A stretch of 47,222 nucleotides of DNA. Origin: Acidobacteriota bacterium (GTDB lineage Bacteria > Acidobacteriota > Terriglobia > Acidiferrales > 2-02-FULL-67-57). A program made the position numbers and the translations under genes. Shown one piece after another: positions 40,935 to 47,222 of the stretch. The stretch is taken from NCBI GenBank assembly GCA_022571295.1, contig JACZYA010000008.1, forward strand, positions 1 through 47,222, written 5' to 3'. The notes beneath the pieces were generated by a model. The model saw nothing but the letters and a program-made list of their open reading frames with translations. It had not been told where the DNA came from and ran no database searches. Every line of letters begins with the position of its first letter. Within the stretch, counting starts at the first letter, position 1.

Positions 40935-41576
40935 ATGATTGACGCCCGCGGCAACCGGTCAGCCCTGGTTCGGGCTTACAACCTCTTCAGCTTGCTCTAT
41001 GGCAGCACGGCGGCGCGCCTGGAGCGCGAGGGGGTGACCCGCGGGCTGGCCCGAGCGCGCATCCAACCGGGCGAGCGCGTGCTGGAAGTGGCGGTGGGCA
41101 CAGCGGCCGTGCACACGCGGCTGCGCCAGCGGCTGAGCGCCCACGGGCTGCTGGTGGGGGTGGACTTCTCCTCCGGGATGCTGCGCGCCACCCGTAAGCG
41201 CATGCCCAAGGCGCGGCTGGCGCAGGCCGACGCGCACGCGCTGCCCTTCCCGGCCGACGGCTTCGACCTGCTCTGGGCCAGCTACCTGCTCGACCTGATT
41301 CCGACTGAAGAGTTAACGCCGCTGCTGGAAGAATTTCGCCGCGTCCTGCGCCCCGGTGGGCGGCTGCTGCTGGTAAACTTCAGCAAGGACTCGGAGAAGC
41401 TGATCTGGTGGGAACGGCTCTACCAACTGACTCCAACCTTTCTGGTGCCGTGGCTGTTTGCCGGCTGCCGACCGATCCAGGCCGCGCCCTTCGTGCGCGC
41501 CGCCGGCTTTGTGGGAGTCGAGCGGGAGTACCTGGCGGGCGGCTTCAACTCGGAAATCATCACCGCGCGAAAGTGA
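40935..41576 (+). CDS. Class I SAM-dependent methyltransferase (UbiE-like)
   Basis: A 213-residue enzyme. Motif I is VLEVAVGTAAVHTRL (usually LDxGxGxG; here the third glycine is replaced), followed by LLVGVDFSSGMLRATRKRM, LAQADAHALPFPADGFDLLWASYLLDLIP and EEFRRVLRPGGRLLLVNFSK. These fit UbiE/Methyltransf_11 relatives acting on small lipophilic or quinone-like substrates. The substrate is unknown. It is 72 bp upstream of the tryptophanase gene on the same strand. Confidence 0.85.
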   Translation: MIDARGNRSALVRAYNLFSLLYGSTAARLEREGVTRGLARARIQPGERVLEVAVGTAAVHTRLRQRLSAHGLLVGVDFSSGMLRATRKRMPKARLAQADAHALPFPADGFDLLWASYLLDLIPTEELTPLLEEFRRVLRPGGRLLLVNFSKDSEKLIWWERLYQLTPTFLVPWLFAGCRPIQAAPFVRAAGFVGVEREYLAGGFNSEIITARK

Positions 41577-41648
41577 CACACACCACCCCGCGAGAAATTC
41601 AACCGCAGAGACGCAGAGAACGCCGAGAAAACGCAAAGAGAGGCCGTG

Positions 41649-43001
41649 ATGCCGATACGGACGATTATTGAACCGTTCAAGATCAAGACGGTGGAGCCGA
41701 TTCGCTGGACCACGCGCGCCGAGCGCGAAGAACTCCTGCGGCAGGCGCACTACAACCTGTTCCTGCTGTCGTCCGAGGACGTGCTCATCGACCTGTTGAC
41801 CGACTCCGGCACCGCCGCCATGAGCACGCGCCAGTGGGCGGCGATGATGCAGGGCGACGAGAGCTATGCCGGCAGCCGCAGCTTCGAGCGCTTCCGCCGC
41901 GCGGTGCAGGCCATCTTCGGCTACCGGCACGTCATCCCCGCCCACCAGGGGCGCGCGGCCGAGCGCATCCTCTTCAGCGTGATGTGCAAAAAAGGCGACG
42001 TGGTGCCGAACAATACCCACTTTGACACCACCCGCGCCAACGTCGAGCATGCGGGCGCGGAAGCCGCCGACCTGGTGATCGCCGAAGGCCGCGACCCCGC
42101 CAGCACCCACCCCTTCAAGGGCAACTTGGACGTGGCGGCGCTGGAGCAGTTGATTGCGCGGGTGGGGCGCGAGCGGGTGCCGCTGGTGATGTTAACCATC
42201 ACCAACAACTCCGGCGGCGGCCAACCCGTCTCCATCGAAAACGCGCGCGCGGTGCGGGCCGTCTGCCAGCGGCACGGCATTCCGCTCTACTTCGACGCCT
42301 GCCGCTTCGCCGAGAACGCCTACTTCATCAAGCTGCGCGAGCCGGGCTACCAGAACAAGACGCCGAAGGAGATTGCGCAAGAGATGTTTGCGCTCGGCGA
42401 CGGGTGCACCATGAGCGCCAAAAAAGACGGGCTGGCCAACATCGGCGGCTTCCTCTGCACCAACGACGACGCGCTGGCGCAGCAGGAGAAAGACCTGCTC
42501 ATCTTGACCGAGGGCTACCCCACCTATGGCGGGCTGGCGGGGCGCGACCTGGAGGCGATTGCCGTCGGGTTGGAGGAAGCACTGGAGGAGGACTACCTGC
42601 GCTACCGCATCGTCTCCACCGCCTACCTGGGCCAGCACATCTCTGACCAGGGCGTGCCGATTGTGCAGCCGCCCGGCGGCCACGCCATCTACATTGACGC
42701 CCGGAGATTTCTACCCCACGTCCCGCCCGCGCAGTTCCCGGGCGTGGCGCTGGCGGCGGAGCTTTACCTGGAGGGCGGCATCCGCTCGGTGGAGATCGGC
42801 ACGCTCATGTTCGGCGCCAATGCCGCCATGGACCTGGTGCGGCTGGCGATTCCCCGCCGGGTCTATACCCAGAGCCACATTGACTACGTAGTGGAGATCA
42901 TCCTGGAGGTTTGGAAGCGCCGCGAGCAGATTCGCGGTCTCAAGCTCACCTACCAAGCGCCCTTCCTCCGCCATTTCACAGCGCGGCTTGAGCCGCTGTA
43001 A
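41649..43001 (+). CDS. tnaA: Tryptophanase (PLP-dependent beta-eliminating lyase)
   Basis: A 450-residue enzyme of the tryptophanase/tyrosine phenol-lyase family. Seen are LLTDSGTAAMSTRQWAAMMQGDESYAGS, HQGRAAERILF, NNSGGGQPVS, FDACRFAENAYFIK, the PLP lysine in CTMSAKKDG, GYPTYGGLAGRDLEA and LRHFTARL. The specificity loop reads GIRSVEIG; tryptophanase has Ile there, tyrosine phenol-lyase has Arg (VRSMERG). That favours tryptophanase, giving indole, pyruvate and ammonia. Some stretches (CTMSAKKDGLANIGGFLC) are closer to phenol-lyase, so other Trp-like substrates are possible. The ATG at 41649 is 5 bases from AGAGAGG. No tnaC-like leader or permease is seen. Confidence 0.85.
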   Translation: MPIRTIIEPFKIKTVEPIRWTTRAEREELLRQAHYNLFLLSSEDVLIDLLTDSGTAAMSTRQWAAMMQGDESYAGSRSFERFRRAVQAIFGYRHVIPAHQGRAAERILFSVMCKKGDVVPNNTHFDTTRANVEHAGAEAADLVIAEGRDPASTHPFKGNLDVAALEQLIARVGRERVPLVMLTITNNSGGGQPVSIENARAVRAVCQRHGIPLYFDACRFAENAYFIKLREPGYQNKTPKEIAQEMFALGDGCTMSAKKDGLANIGGFLCTNDDALAQQEKDLLILTEGYPTYGGLAGRDLEAIAVGLEEALEEDYLRYRIVSTAYLGQHISDQGVPIVQPPGGHAIYIDARRFLPHVPPAQFPGVALAAELYLEGGIRSVEIGTLMFGANAAMDLVRLAIPRRVYTQSHIDYVVEIILEVWKRREQIRGLKLTYQAPFLRHFTARLEPL

Positions 43002-43002
43002 A

Positions 43003-43045
43003 AAGAAGGGGGGGCGACGCACCAAGTCCGATGGCGAGTCGCCCC
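43003..43045 (-). terminator. Likely terminator for the minus-strand outer-membrane protein gene
   Basis: GGGGCGAC (43011-43018) pairs with GTCGCCCC (43038-43045). Read on the minus strand, the stem is followed by CCTTCTTTTT, a usable U-tract. It lies between the convergent tnaA and the gene ending at 43075. Confidence 0.5.
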
Positions 43046-43074
43046 GGTGGAGGGTTCGCGCGTTTCGCGCGGGA

Positions 43075-43995
43075 CTAAAACTGATAGGAAACGCCCATCG
43101 CAAACTGGCCCGACGCCTTCAGGTCCACGCCCGGCGCGGTGTTGCCGATGGCATGGGCCAGGCCGAAGTCAACGTTCAGCGGCCAGCGTTCCGGCGCGGG
43201 CACGATGCGGACGAAATAGGTATAAGACGTAGGCACGGTGGCGCCCGGCAGCCCCTCGATGAAGTGCGGCTGCTGGGCAAACTCCGAACCCACGATCCAG
43301 GTGCTCTTGCCCGGCCCCGTCAATACAATGGCGACCGCACCGAAGAACCGGCCCTGCCAAGCCGAGGCGTTGCCGGCGATGCCGAAGATGGAAGCGTTGG
43401 TTCCCTTGAAACCGCCGTTGAGCACGAATGGCAGCCCTTTGACTTGCGTGACGGTCTTGGTGGCGACCAAGTAGAAATCGCCGTTGTTGGTGTCCTGCGC
43501 GTTGATGACCCCGCCCACGTGCCGCACCTGCGTGCGGGCCACAAACCCCGCAGAAATGGCAGGCAGGTAGTTGCGCTTGCCGTAGTTTTCCGGCACCAGG
43601 TTCACTTTGCCGTGCACGGTGTTGAACCCGCCTTCAAACAAAGGACTGAGGGAGGGCGTGCTGCCGTCCAGGCCGATGGTGCGGGTGTAGCCGAATTCGG
43701 CCCGCTTGAAAAGGCCGACGGTCACCGAGGTTTGCACGTAGCCTCCGATTACCGGGCCGGCCTCCAGAAAATGGAAGCTGGCCTGGGGCCGTCCAAAGCC
43801 CTTGGCGGGCGACGCGCTGGTGTAAGCAAACGGAGTGATGAAAGCGCCGGTCTGGCCCTCCCAGTTCAACCCCTGGGCCAAAGCGGGACTGGCAAGAATC
43901 CCGCAGACGGCGGCAACAGCCAACCACACAAGTAAGCGCCGGGTGGCGCTGCGATGACAACAGAAAACTCCGACAGAATCCGACCCCTGAAACAT
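43075..43995 (-). CDS. Outer-membrane beta-barrel-like protein (DUF3034-like candidate)
   Basis: About 306 residues from ATG 43995. A long N-region leads to a signal helix (LLVWLAVAAVCGILASPALA, cleavage AQG). The mature part begins GLNWEGQTGAFITPFAYTSA and is full of alternating hydrophobic strands (VIGGYVQTSVTVGLFKRAEFGYTR, GRFFGAVAIVLTGPG). It ends with Phe (FAMGVSYQF), as barrel proteins do. The GLNWEGQTGAF start resembles DUF3034 family proteins in my memory, but this is uncertain. Role unknown, perhaps a porin-like channel. Confidence 0.6.
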   Translation of the reverse strand: MFQGSDSVGVFCCHRSATRRLLVWLAVAAVCGILASPALAQGLNWEGQTGAFITPFAYTSASPAKGFGRPQASFHFLEAGPVIGGYVQTSVTVGLFKRAEFGYTRTIGLDGSTPSLSPLFEGGFNTVHGKVNLVPENYGKRNYLPAISAGFVARTQVRHVGGVINAQDTNNGDFYLVATKTVTQVKGLPFVLNGGFKGTNASIFGIAGNASAWQGRFFGAVAIVLTGPGKSTWIVGSEFAQQPHFIEGLPGATVPTSYTYFVRIVPAPERWPLNVDFGLAHAIGNTAPGVDLKASGQFAMGVSYQF

Positions 43996-44198
43996 GGTGC
44001 TCCCCCTTTTTCTCGACACGCTCCTGTATTTGCCCACGCGCAATCCGCGAGCACATGTTACTTATCGTACGGTTGCACTAAATGATTAGTACTCTGGCCG
44101 GAATTCCTGAAATTTCCTGAGCAGGGGGCGAGGCTTTATCCGCTTCCCCTCAGCTACGGAAGTTGTCGTATAGTGGCACCCTGGCCGGAGGTGCGAGG

Positions 44199-44468
44199 AT
44201 GCAAACCGTCGAAAACAAAACCCAGACCGAAACGGTGATTCACATGGACGACAAAATCTTCATCAACTGTGCCTTCACCCGCTGCCAGATGGTGTACTCC
44301 GGGGGCGATTTCGCCTGGGCCAACACCATTTTCAAAGACTGCCGGGTGACCCTGGAAGGGCCGGCCAAGCGCACCGCCGAGTTCCTCAACCACTTCAATC
44401 TTTTCCGGGCGGAGGCCTTTGGAAAGGCGGCGCCGCCCCCCAGCTCCAGCAGCAAAGAAGTGCACTGA
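44199..44468 (+). CDS. Small hypothetical protein with aromatic/cysteine repeat
   Basis: An 89-residue protein starting at ATG 44199 behind GGAGGTG. The body, HMDDKIFINCAFTRCQMVYSG then GDFAWANTIFKDCRVTLEGPAKRT, has a short repeating pattern (F-x-N-C-x-F-x-x-C ... W-x-N-x-x-F-x-D-C). It recalls a single coil or two of a pentapeptide-type beta helix. A helical segment (AEFLNHFNLFRAEAFG) and a Ser-rich tail follow. I do not know the function. The track's earlier start lacks a ribosome site. Confidence 0.6.
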   Translation: MQTVENKTQTETVIHMDDKIFINCAFTRCQMVYSGGDFAWANTIFKDCRVTLEGPAKRTAEFLNHFNLFRAEAFGKAAPPPSSSSKEVH

Positions 44469-44744
44469 AAACTCCGCGCCGCAGGTGGTAGGAAAATCGA
44501 CCTGCGCCTGCCTGCCCGCCACGGCGGGCAGGCGGTAGGAAGGGCAGGCAAGCTACGGCGGGTGCCAAGCACCTCTTCCAAGCTGTCTTCTTTTTCGGGC
44601 CCTTCGGTTTTTGTTTCTTTCGGCTCCGCTTCCTTCGGCTTTGCTCCCTAGCGGCGGCGGGCATCCCCGCCCTCTGGATGAGAATCCAACTAAGTGGGAA
44701 ACACGAGTGATGCCTTTGGTCGGGCAGGACGAAAGAAGGGATGC
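44469..44744. repeat. Repeat-rich intergenic region
   Basis: A GCCTGCC-type hairpin (GCCTGCCCGCC at 44510-44520 with GGCGGGCAGGC at 44523-44533) is followed by the 21-bp repeat 44569-44589 shared with 20236-20256. Next comes a tract of cttcggctccgcttcc...ctttgctccct type (about 44598-44650), related to that near 20450. No gene is visible. Confidence 0.55.
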
Positions 44745-44906
44745 ATGATGCTGGCTTTTCTGTTGCAGCTTTCCGCCGAGCAGTCCACTTTGATCGGCGT
44801 GGCGATCGTGGCTGCGCTGGTGCTCCTGCTGGGCCTGGCGGGCGAGTACGCCGAGTATCTCTTGCAGCGCCCCGATCAAGAGAGCAAGCCTGACACCCGG
44901 GCCTAA
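44745..44906 (+). CDS. Very small single-pass membrane protein
   Basis: A 53-residue frame from ATG 44745, preceded by GAAAGAAGGG. It starts with a hydrophobic stretch (MMLAFLLQL), continues SAEQSTLIGVAIVAALVLLLGLAGEYAEYLL with a clear transmembrane helix, and ends in a charged tail (QRPDQESKPDTRA). It has real small-protein features but no recognised family. It stands alone between the repeat region and the dehalogenase gene, which runs toward it. Confidence 0.5.
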   Translation: MMLAFLLQLSAEQSTLIGVAIVAALVLLLGLAGEYAEYLLQRPDQESKPDTRA

Positions 44907-45008
44907 GCCCCCTCCCTCCCCGTAACTTTCACTGCATCGCCCACGCGCGTCCGCGCTTGCTTGAGCTCCGGTCAACGCCGCAGAAAAAATCTTCTTCGCC
45001 GCGCTGCG

Positions 45009-45899
45009 TCAGTCCAGACCGTCGTACCAGGCGGCCAGCTCCGCGCCGATCCGGTGGGGATGGTCTTCCTGCAGGAAATGGATGCCGTGGCCGAGGTCCA
45101 CCGTCTTTAGATTCTTCAGGTTCTGCTTGCACCACTCCACCACCGGCGGAAGGATGATGGCGCCGGGCGAGGCGTAGAACAGCAGCTTGGGCAGCGGCGT
45201 CTGCTGGAGCCAGGCGTTGTAGGCCCCCGCTGCCTCCGCTACGTCGGCCGGCTCACCGGCGATGGGAATCTCATTGGGCCAGCGCCAGAGCGGCTTGCGG
45301 CTGGGCGGGTCGAGGAAGGGCGCGCGGTAGTGGTTCATCTCTTCTTCCGTGAGTTTGCGTACGATGGCGCCGGGCAGGACTTGCTCGACGAACATGTTTT
45401 TGTTCACGATCGCGTCCCAGCCCACCTCGGGCGCGCGGAAGACCTTGAGGAGTTCTTGGAATGCCTTCGGTAGCGCCTCCCGGTTCGGCACCGGCCGAAG
45501 AATGGCCTCCATGAAGGCCAGCGCCTTGACGTTGCCTTCGTGCCGCCGGGCGTAGTGGAAGCCGAGCGCCGAGCCCCAGTCGTGAATCACAAAGGTGATG
45601 TTCTCCAGGCCCAGCTTTTCGATGAAGCCCTCCACGTATTTCACGTGGTCGAAGAAGCGGTAGTCCAGGTCGGGCTTGTCGGAGCGGCCCATGCCGATCA
45701 GGTCGAGCGCAATCGCCCGGCCTTTGGAGCTCAGGTAAGGAATGATGTTGCGCCACAGATAGGAAGAAGTGGGATTCCCGTGCAGGAACAGGATCGGGTC
45801 GCCCGCGCCCTCGTCCACATAGTGCAGCCGCGAGCCGTGCACCTCGACGTAGTTCGACTTGAACGGAAAGTCGGCGGAGATGCTCTGTGTGGAAGCCAT
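45009..45899 (-). CDS. dhaA: Haloalkane dehalogenase, HLD-II type
   Basis: A 296-residue alpha/beta hydrolase with dehalogenase residues visible: the halide-binding Asn in FLHGNPTSSYLWRN, the nucleophile Asp and second halide ligand Trp in VIHDWGSALGFHYA, the catalytic Glu in ALAFMEAILRP (position after strand 6, as in HLD-II enzymes DhaA and LinB), and the base His in DLGHGIHFLQEDHP. It would hydrolyse carbon-halogen bonds to give alcohol and halide. There is no signal peptide. The cap domain determines substrate and cannot be read from motifs. No pathway genes for halogenated compounds are adjacent. Confidence 0.92.
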   Translation of the reverse strand: MASTQSISADFPFKSNYVEVHGSRLHYVDEGAGDPILFLHGNPTSSYLWRNIIPYLSSKGRAIALDLIGMGRSDKPDLDYRFFDHVKYVEGFIEKLGLENITFVIHDWGSALGFHYARRHEGNVKALAFMEAILRPVPNREALPKAFQELLKVFRAPEVGWDAIVNKNMFVEQVLPGAIVRKLTEEEMNHYRAPFLDPPSRKPLWRWPNEIPIAGEPADVAEAAGAYNAWLQQTPLPKLLFYASPGAIILPPVVEWCKQNLKNLKTVDLGHGIHFLQEDHPHRIGAELAAWYDGLD

Positions 45900-46308
45900 T
45901 CGACGCCCCCCTTGATTGACTTGGCCGGCAGTATACCCCAGCCGGCCTCTTCACCGCTCCGTTCTAGGACAGGGAAGCAGCGGCCGAAGGCCAGCAGCAG
46001 GCGCGGCGACTGCCCTTGTCCTAGATGGCGAAGCGATGTCGATGCCAGTTGAGACAACTCTCCACCTGGCCTCTTCAACCTAACCCGCTTGAAGCTGCAC
46101 CGGGCGCAACGGAACAGGGCGGGTGTCGTCCTGTTTGTCATGCGCCGCGCGCCATTCCTCCGAATCCGATGAATAAATCGGGTCCTTGATCAACGGATGA
46201 TTCTGCTGCTGTTCGGTGATCAAGTTGCCGTCGCACACGGCGAAAAACGCCACACGCCGTTCTTTATGAGCTTGGCGCCCTGCTCGTTCGCCCCGATTAC
46301 GACTCGGC
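45900..46308. other. Intergenic region without a supported gene
   Basis: An 85-codon frame (46080-46337, minus) covers much of it, but it starts at TTG, lacks a ribosome site and shows no fold or family features, so I do not call it. There is no hairpin of note. The dhaA promoter should lie near 45920-46000. Confidence 0.4.
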
Positions 46309-46779
46309 TCAGCGCCCCCGTCTGAGCAGTCGGGCAAAAATCATGAAGTGAGACACCAGGAGTGCTGGCACCAAGAATGTCGGAATGTACCAAGCTGCCC
46401 CGAAGTCCGGTACCACATTCGGTTGGCGCAGTGCATTTAGAAGGTCCACCGTGCCAACAATGTTGAAGAGCCAGACAAGCACCAACGCTCCAGCCCAGCC
46501 AGTCCGAAGAGCGATGAGCGCCAGCAGCGCCAGCACACCCGTAACCAAGTCCCCGTAAGCGGCAGGATTGGCGAACGCGGCTGGCAGCGGTTGCGCAACC
46601 ACGCCAGGGACAAGGAATACCATTCCAATGTGGCGAAATGCATGCGGCAAGGCCAGCCAGTAAAGAGCTTCGTGGGGCGACTTTTTCTCTAGCCAGGGAT
46701 TCAACGACCACTTTGCAATCACGCCCCACACAACAAGGCTCAAGACGAACTGCAGACCAAAAATCGCTAGAGTATCCAT
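46309..46779 (-). CDS. Four-helix integral membrane protein of unknown function
   Basis: A 156-residue protein with four hydrophobic helices (FGLQFVLSLVVWGVIAKW, IGMVFLVPGVVAQPL, DLVTGVLALLALIALRTGWAGALVLVWLFNIVGTVDLL, IPTFLVPALLVSHFMIFARLL). Conserved-looking loop residues LPHAFRHIG and AWYIPTFLVP suggest a real family found in many bacteria, but I know no function. The start has GGAGGTGG upstream. It follows the small secreted-protein gene by 21 bp, so the two form an operon downstream of the MarR-type gene. Confidence 0.75.
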   Translation of the reverse strand: MDTLAIFGLQFVLSLVVWGVIAKWSLNPWLEKKSPHEALYWLALPHAFRHIGMVFLVPGVVAQPLPAAFANPAAYGDLVTGVLALLALIALRTGWAGALVLVWLFNIVGTVDLLNALRQPNVVPDFGAAWYIPTFLVPALLVSHFMIFARLLRRGR

Positions 46780-46800
46780 AGACCACCTCCGATTGTCGGT

Positions 46801-47043
46801 TCAGGACTTTCGCATCTCCCGTTGAGCTTGCCGCGAGAGTTCAGGGCCACCGGTGAATTCGGCTCTGTGGGCTCGAACGAAGTCTTCCAGCGACTGGGGT
46901 GCTTGACCGCCAATTTTCTCCACCACATCGGTTACGCCACTGAAAACACCGTCTTGATGGTCCTGGGCCACGGCCGACAGCACCAGCACAGCCAAAAGCA
47001 AAAGTTGCAGTGCTGCCTGACTCTTGCTGGTTGCTTTTTTCAT
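46801..47043 (-). CDS. Small exported protein resembling the C-terminal end of NmrA/SDR-type oxidoreductases
   Basis: An 80-residue protein from ATG 47043 (GGAGG 5 bases upstream). A signal peptide (ALQLLLLAVLVLSAVAQ) is followed by VFSGVTDVVEKIGGQAPQSL and EDFVRAHRAEF. That stretch closely resembles the last 35 or so residues of NAD(P)H-binding NmrA-like enzymes, which usually close with a V-E-x-x-x-G-x-x-P-x-S-x-x-x-F-x-x-x-x-x-x-x-F pattern. Nucleotide-binding parts are absent, so it is no enzyme. It may be a fusion of a signal peptide to a gene remnant, or an independent small secreted protein. Confidence 0.55.
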   Translation of the reverse strand: MKKATSKSQAALQLLLLAVLVLSAVAQDHQDGVFSGVTDVVEKIGGQAPQSLEDFVRAHRAEFTGGPELSRQAQREMRKS

Positions 47044-47076
47044 GGTTGCCTCCTCAGTTCCTGAAATCATTCTACT

Positions 47077-47092
47077 AGATGTATATACATCT
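47077..47092. promoter_or_regulatory. 16-bp perfect palindrome, probable MarR-type operator
   Basis: AGATGTATATACATCT is a perfect palindrome located 34 bp before the small exported protein's ATG and 18 bp after the end of the MarR-like gene. Its ATGTATATACAT core is typical of operators for MarR- and PadR-type winged-helix regulators. Confidence 0.65.
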
Positions 47093-47110
47093 GAATCGAT
47101 GCAAATTTTT

Positions 47111-47222
47111 TTAGGCGTGCTGGGCGGCCTGTGCCGTCCGTGCCACCGACGTCTGCAAACTGTTCCACTCAGCCTCACCCAATGCCTTCCGCAGCCGCTT
47201 TTGGGCCCGCTCCCAATGCGGG
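47111..47222 (-). CDS. MarR-type transcriptional regulator, C-terminal part
   Basis: The last 36 codons of a minus-strand gene that starts outside the window; too short for the ORF track. They read PHWERAQKRLRKALGEAEWN then SLQTSVARTAQAAQHA and stop at TAA (47111-47113). The W-x-x-A-Q-x-x-L/F-x-x-x-L-G pattern is that of the MarR dimerisation helix. It probably controls itself and the two genes downstream through the palindrome at 47077-47092. Confidence 0.6.
   Translation of the reverse strand, partial: PHWERAQKRLRKALGEAEWNSLQTSVARTAQAAQHA

Noticed and set aside
46080-46337. 85-aa minus-strand ORF after the four-helix membrane protein
   Set aside because: TTG start, no ribosome site, overlaps the real gene, polar composition without a fold pattern. 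Could be a remnant but not supportable.

Overview
The window looks like chromosomal DNA of a GC-rich, Gram-negative bacterium, most likely an acidobacterium (Terriglobia-like) or a close environmental relative. Reasons: a TonB-dependent receptor with an N-terminal carboxypeptidase-regulatory-like domain, several lipoproteins and outer-membrane-type proteins ending in Phe, Tat-type signals on hydrolases, a folK / deoxynucleoside kinase / panB / panC neighbourhood, and dense intergenic palindromic repeats of the kind seen in acidobacterial and related environmental genomes. The phylum is inferred from gene style; no 16S or universal marker other than gatB is present.

Layout. 1-0.8 kb: end of an enoyl-CoA hydratase gene and an RsbW-like anti-sigma/ATP-binding protein. 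0.9-6.7 kb: a vitamin B12 uptake locus, btuF-btuC-btuD followed by a btuB-type receptor, each transcript led by its own cobalamin riboswitch (the first with an intrinsic terminator, the second apparently acting on the ribosome-binding site). 6.7-7.6 kb: a membrane-anchored redoxin read through an in-frame UGA, a selenoprotein candidate with a SECIS-like hairpin just 3' of the UGA. 7.7-11.1 kb: D-aminoacylase, gatB and tRNA-Asn. 11.4-15.1 kb: a small unknown gene and a complete frdABCD operon. 15.4-18.5 kb: a CPA1 Na+/H+ antiporter, a glycine-zipper lipoprotein and panC. 18.6-23.8 kb (minus strand): folK, a Vps62-like/beta-gamma-crystallin protein, deoxynucleoside kinase, panB, a DinB-like gene and panC, i.e. 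a pantothenate/folate cofactor cluster. 24.3-30.4 kb: prolyl oligopeptidase, M20 amidohydrolase, a triple-PilZ protein and a SnoaL-like lipoprotein. 30.4-32 kb: a decayed gene with an internal stop and two tiny genes in a visibly less GC-rich patch. 32-35 kb: a sorbosone-dehydrogenase-like lipoprotein, a second glycine-zipper protein and a histidine-kinase fragment lacking the ATPase domain. 35.1-35.6 kb: a tRNA-Ser gene with a duplicated 5' fragment flanking a GIY-YIG nuclease gene, then a Rossmann-gene fragment. 35.7-43 kb: a tandem M42 peptidase, LURP-one-like protein, nucleoside-phosphorylase-like protein, DUF3050 protein, GNAT, methyltransferase and tryptophanase. 43-47.2 kb: an outer-membrane-like protein, two small proteins, a haloalkane dehalogenase, a membrane protein with a small secreted protein, a 16-bp operator palindrome and the end of a MarR-type regulator.

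How things fit together. BtuB would bring cobalamin across the outer membrane and BtuFCD across the inner one, with both transcripts shut off by cobalamin. PanB and PanC make pantothenate, and FolK serves folate synthesis. FrdABCD suggests a capacity for fumarate respiration or the reverse reaction. The items most worth a second look are the UGA-containing redoxin, the GIY-YIG gene sitting between two tRNA-Ser 5' ends, the M42 pseudoenzyme-enzyme fusion, and a possible three-way-junction RNA upstream of the PilZ gene. All family calls were made by reading motifs; no database search was run.
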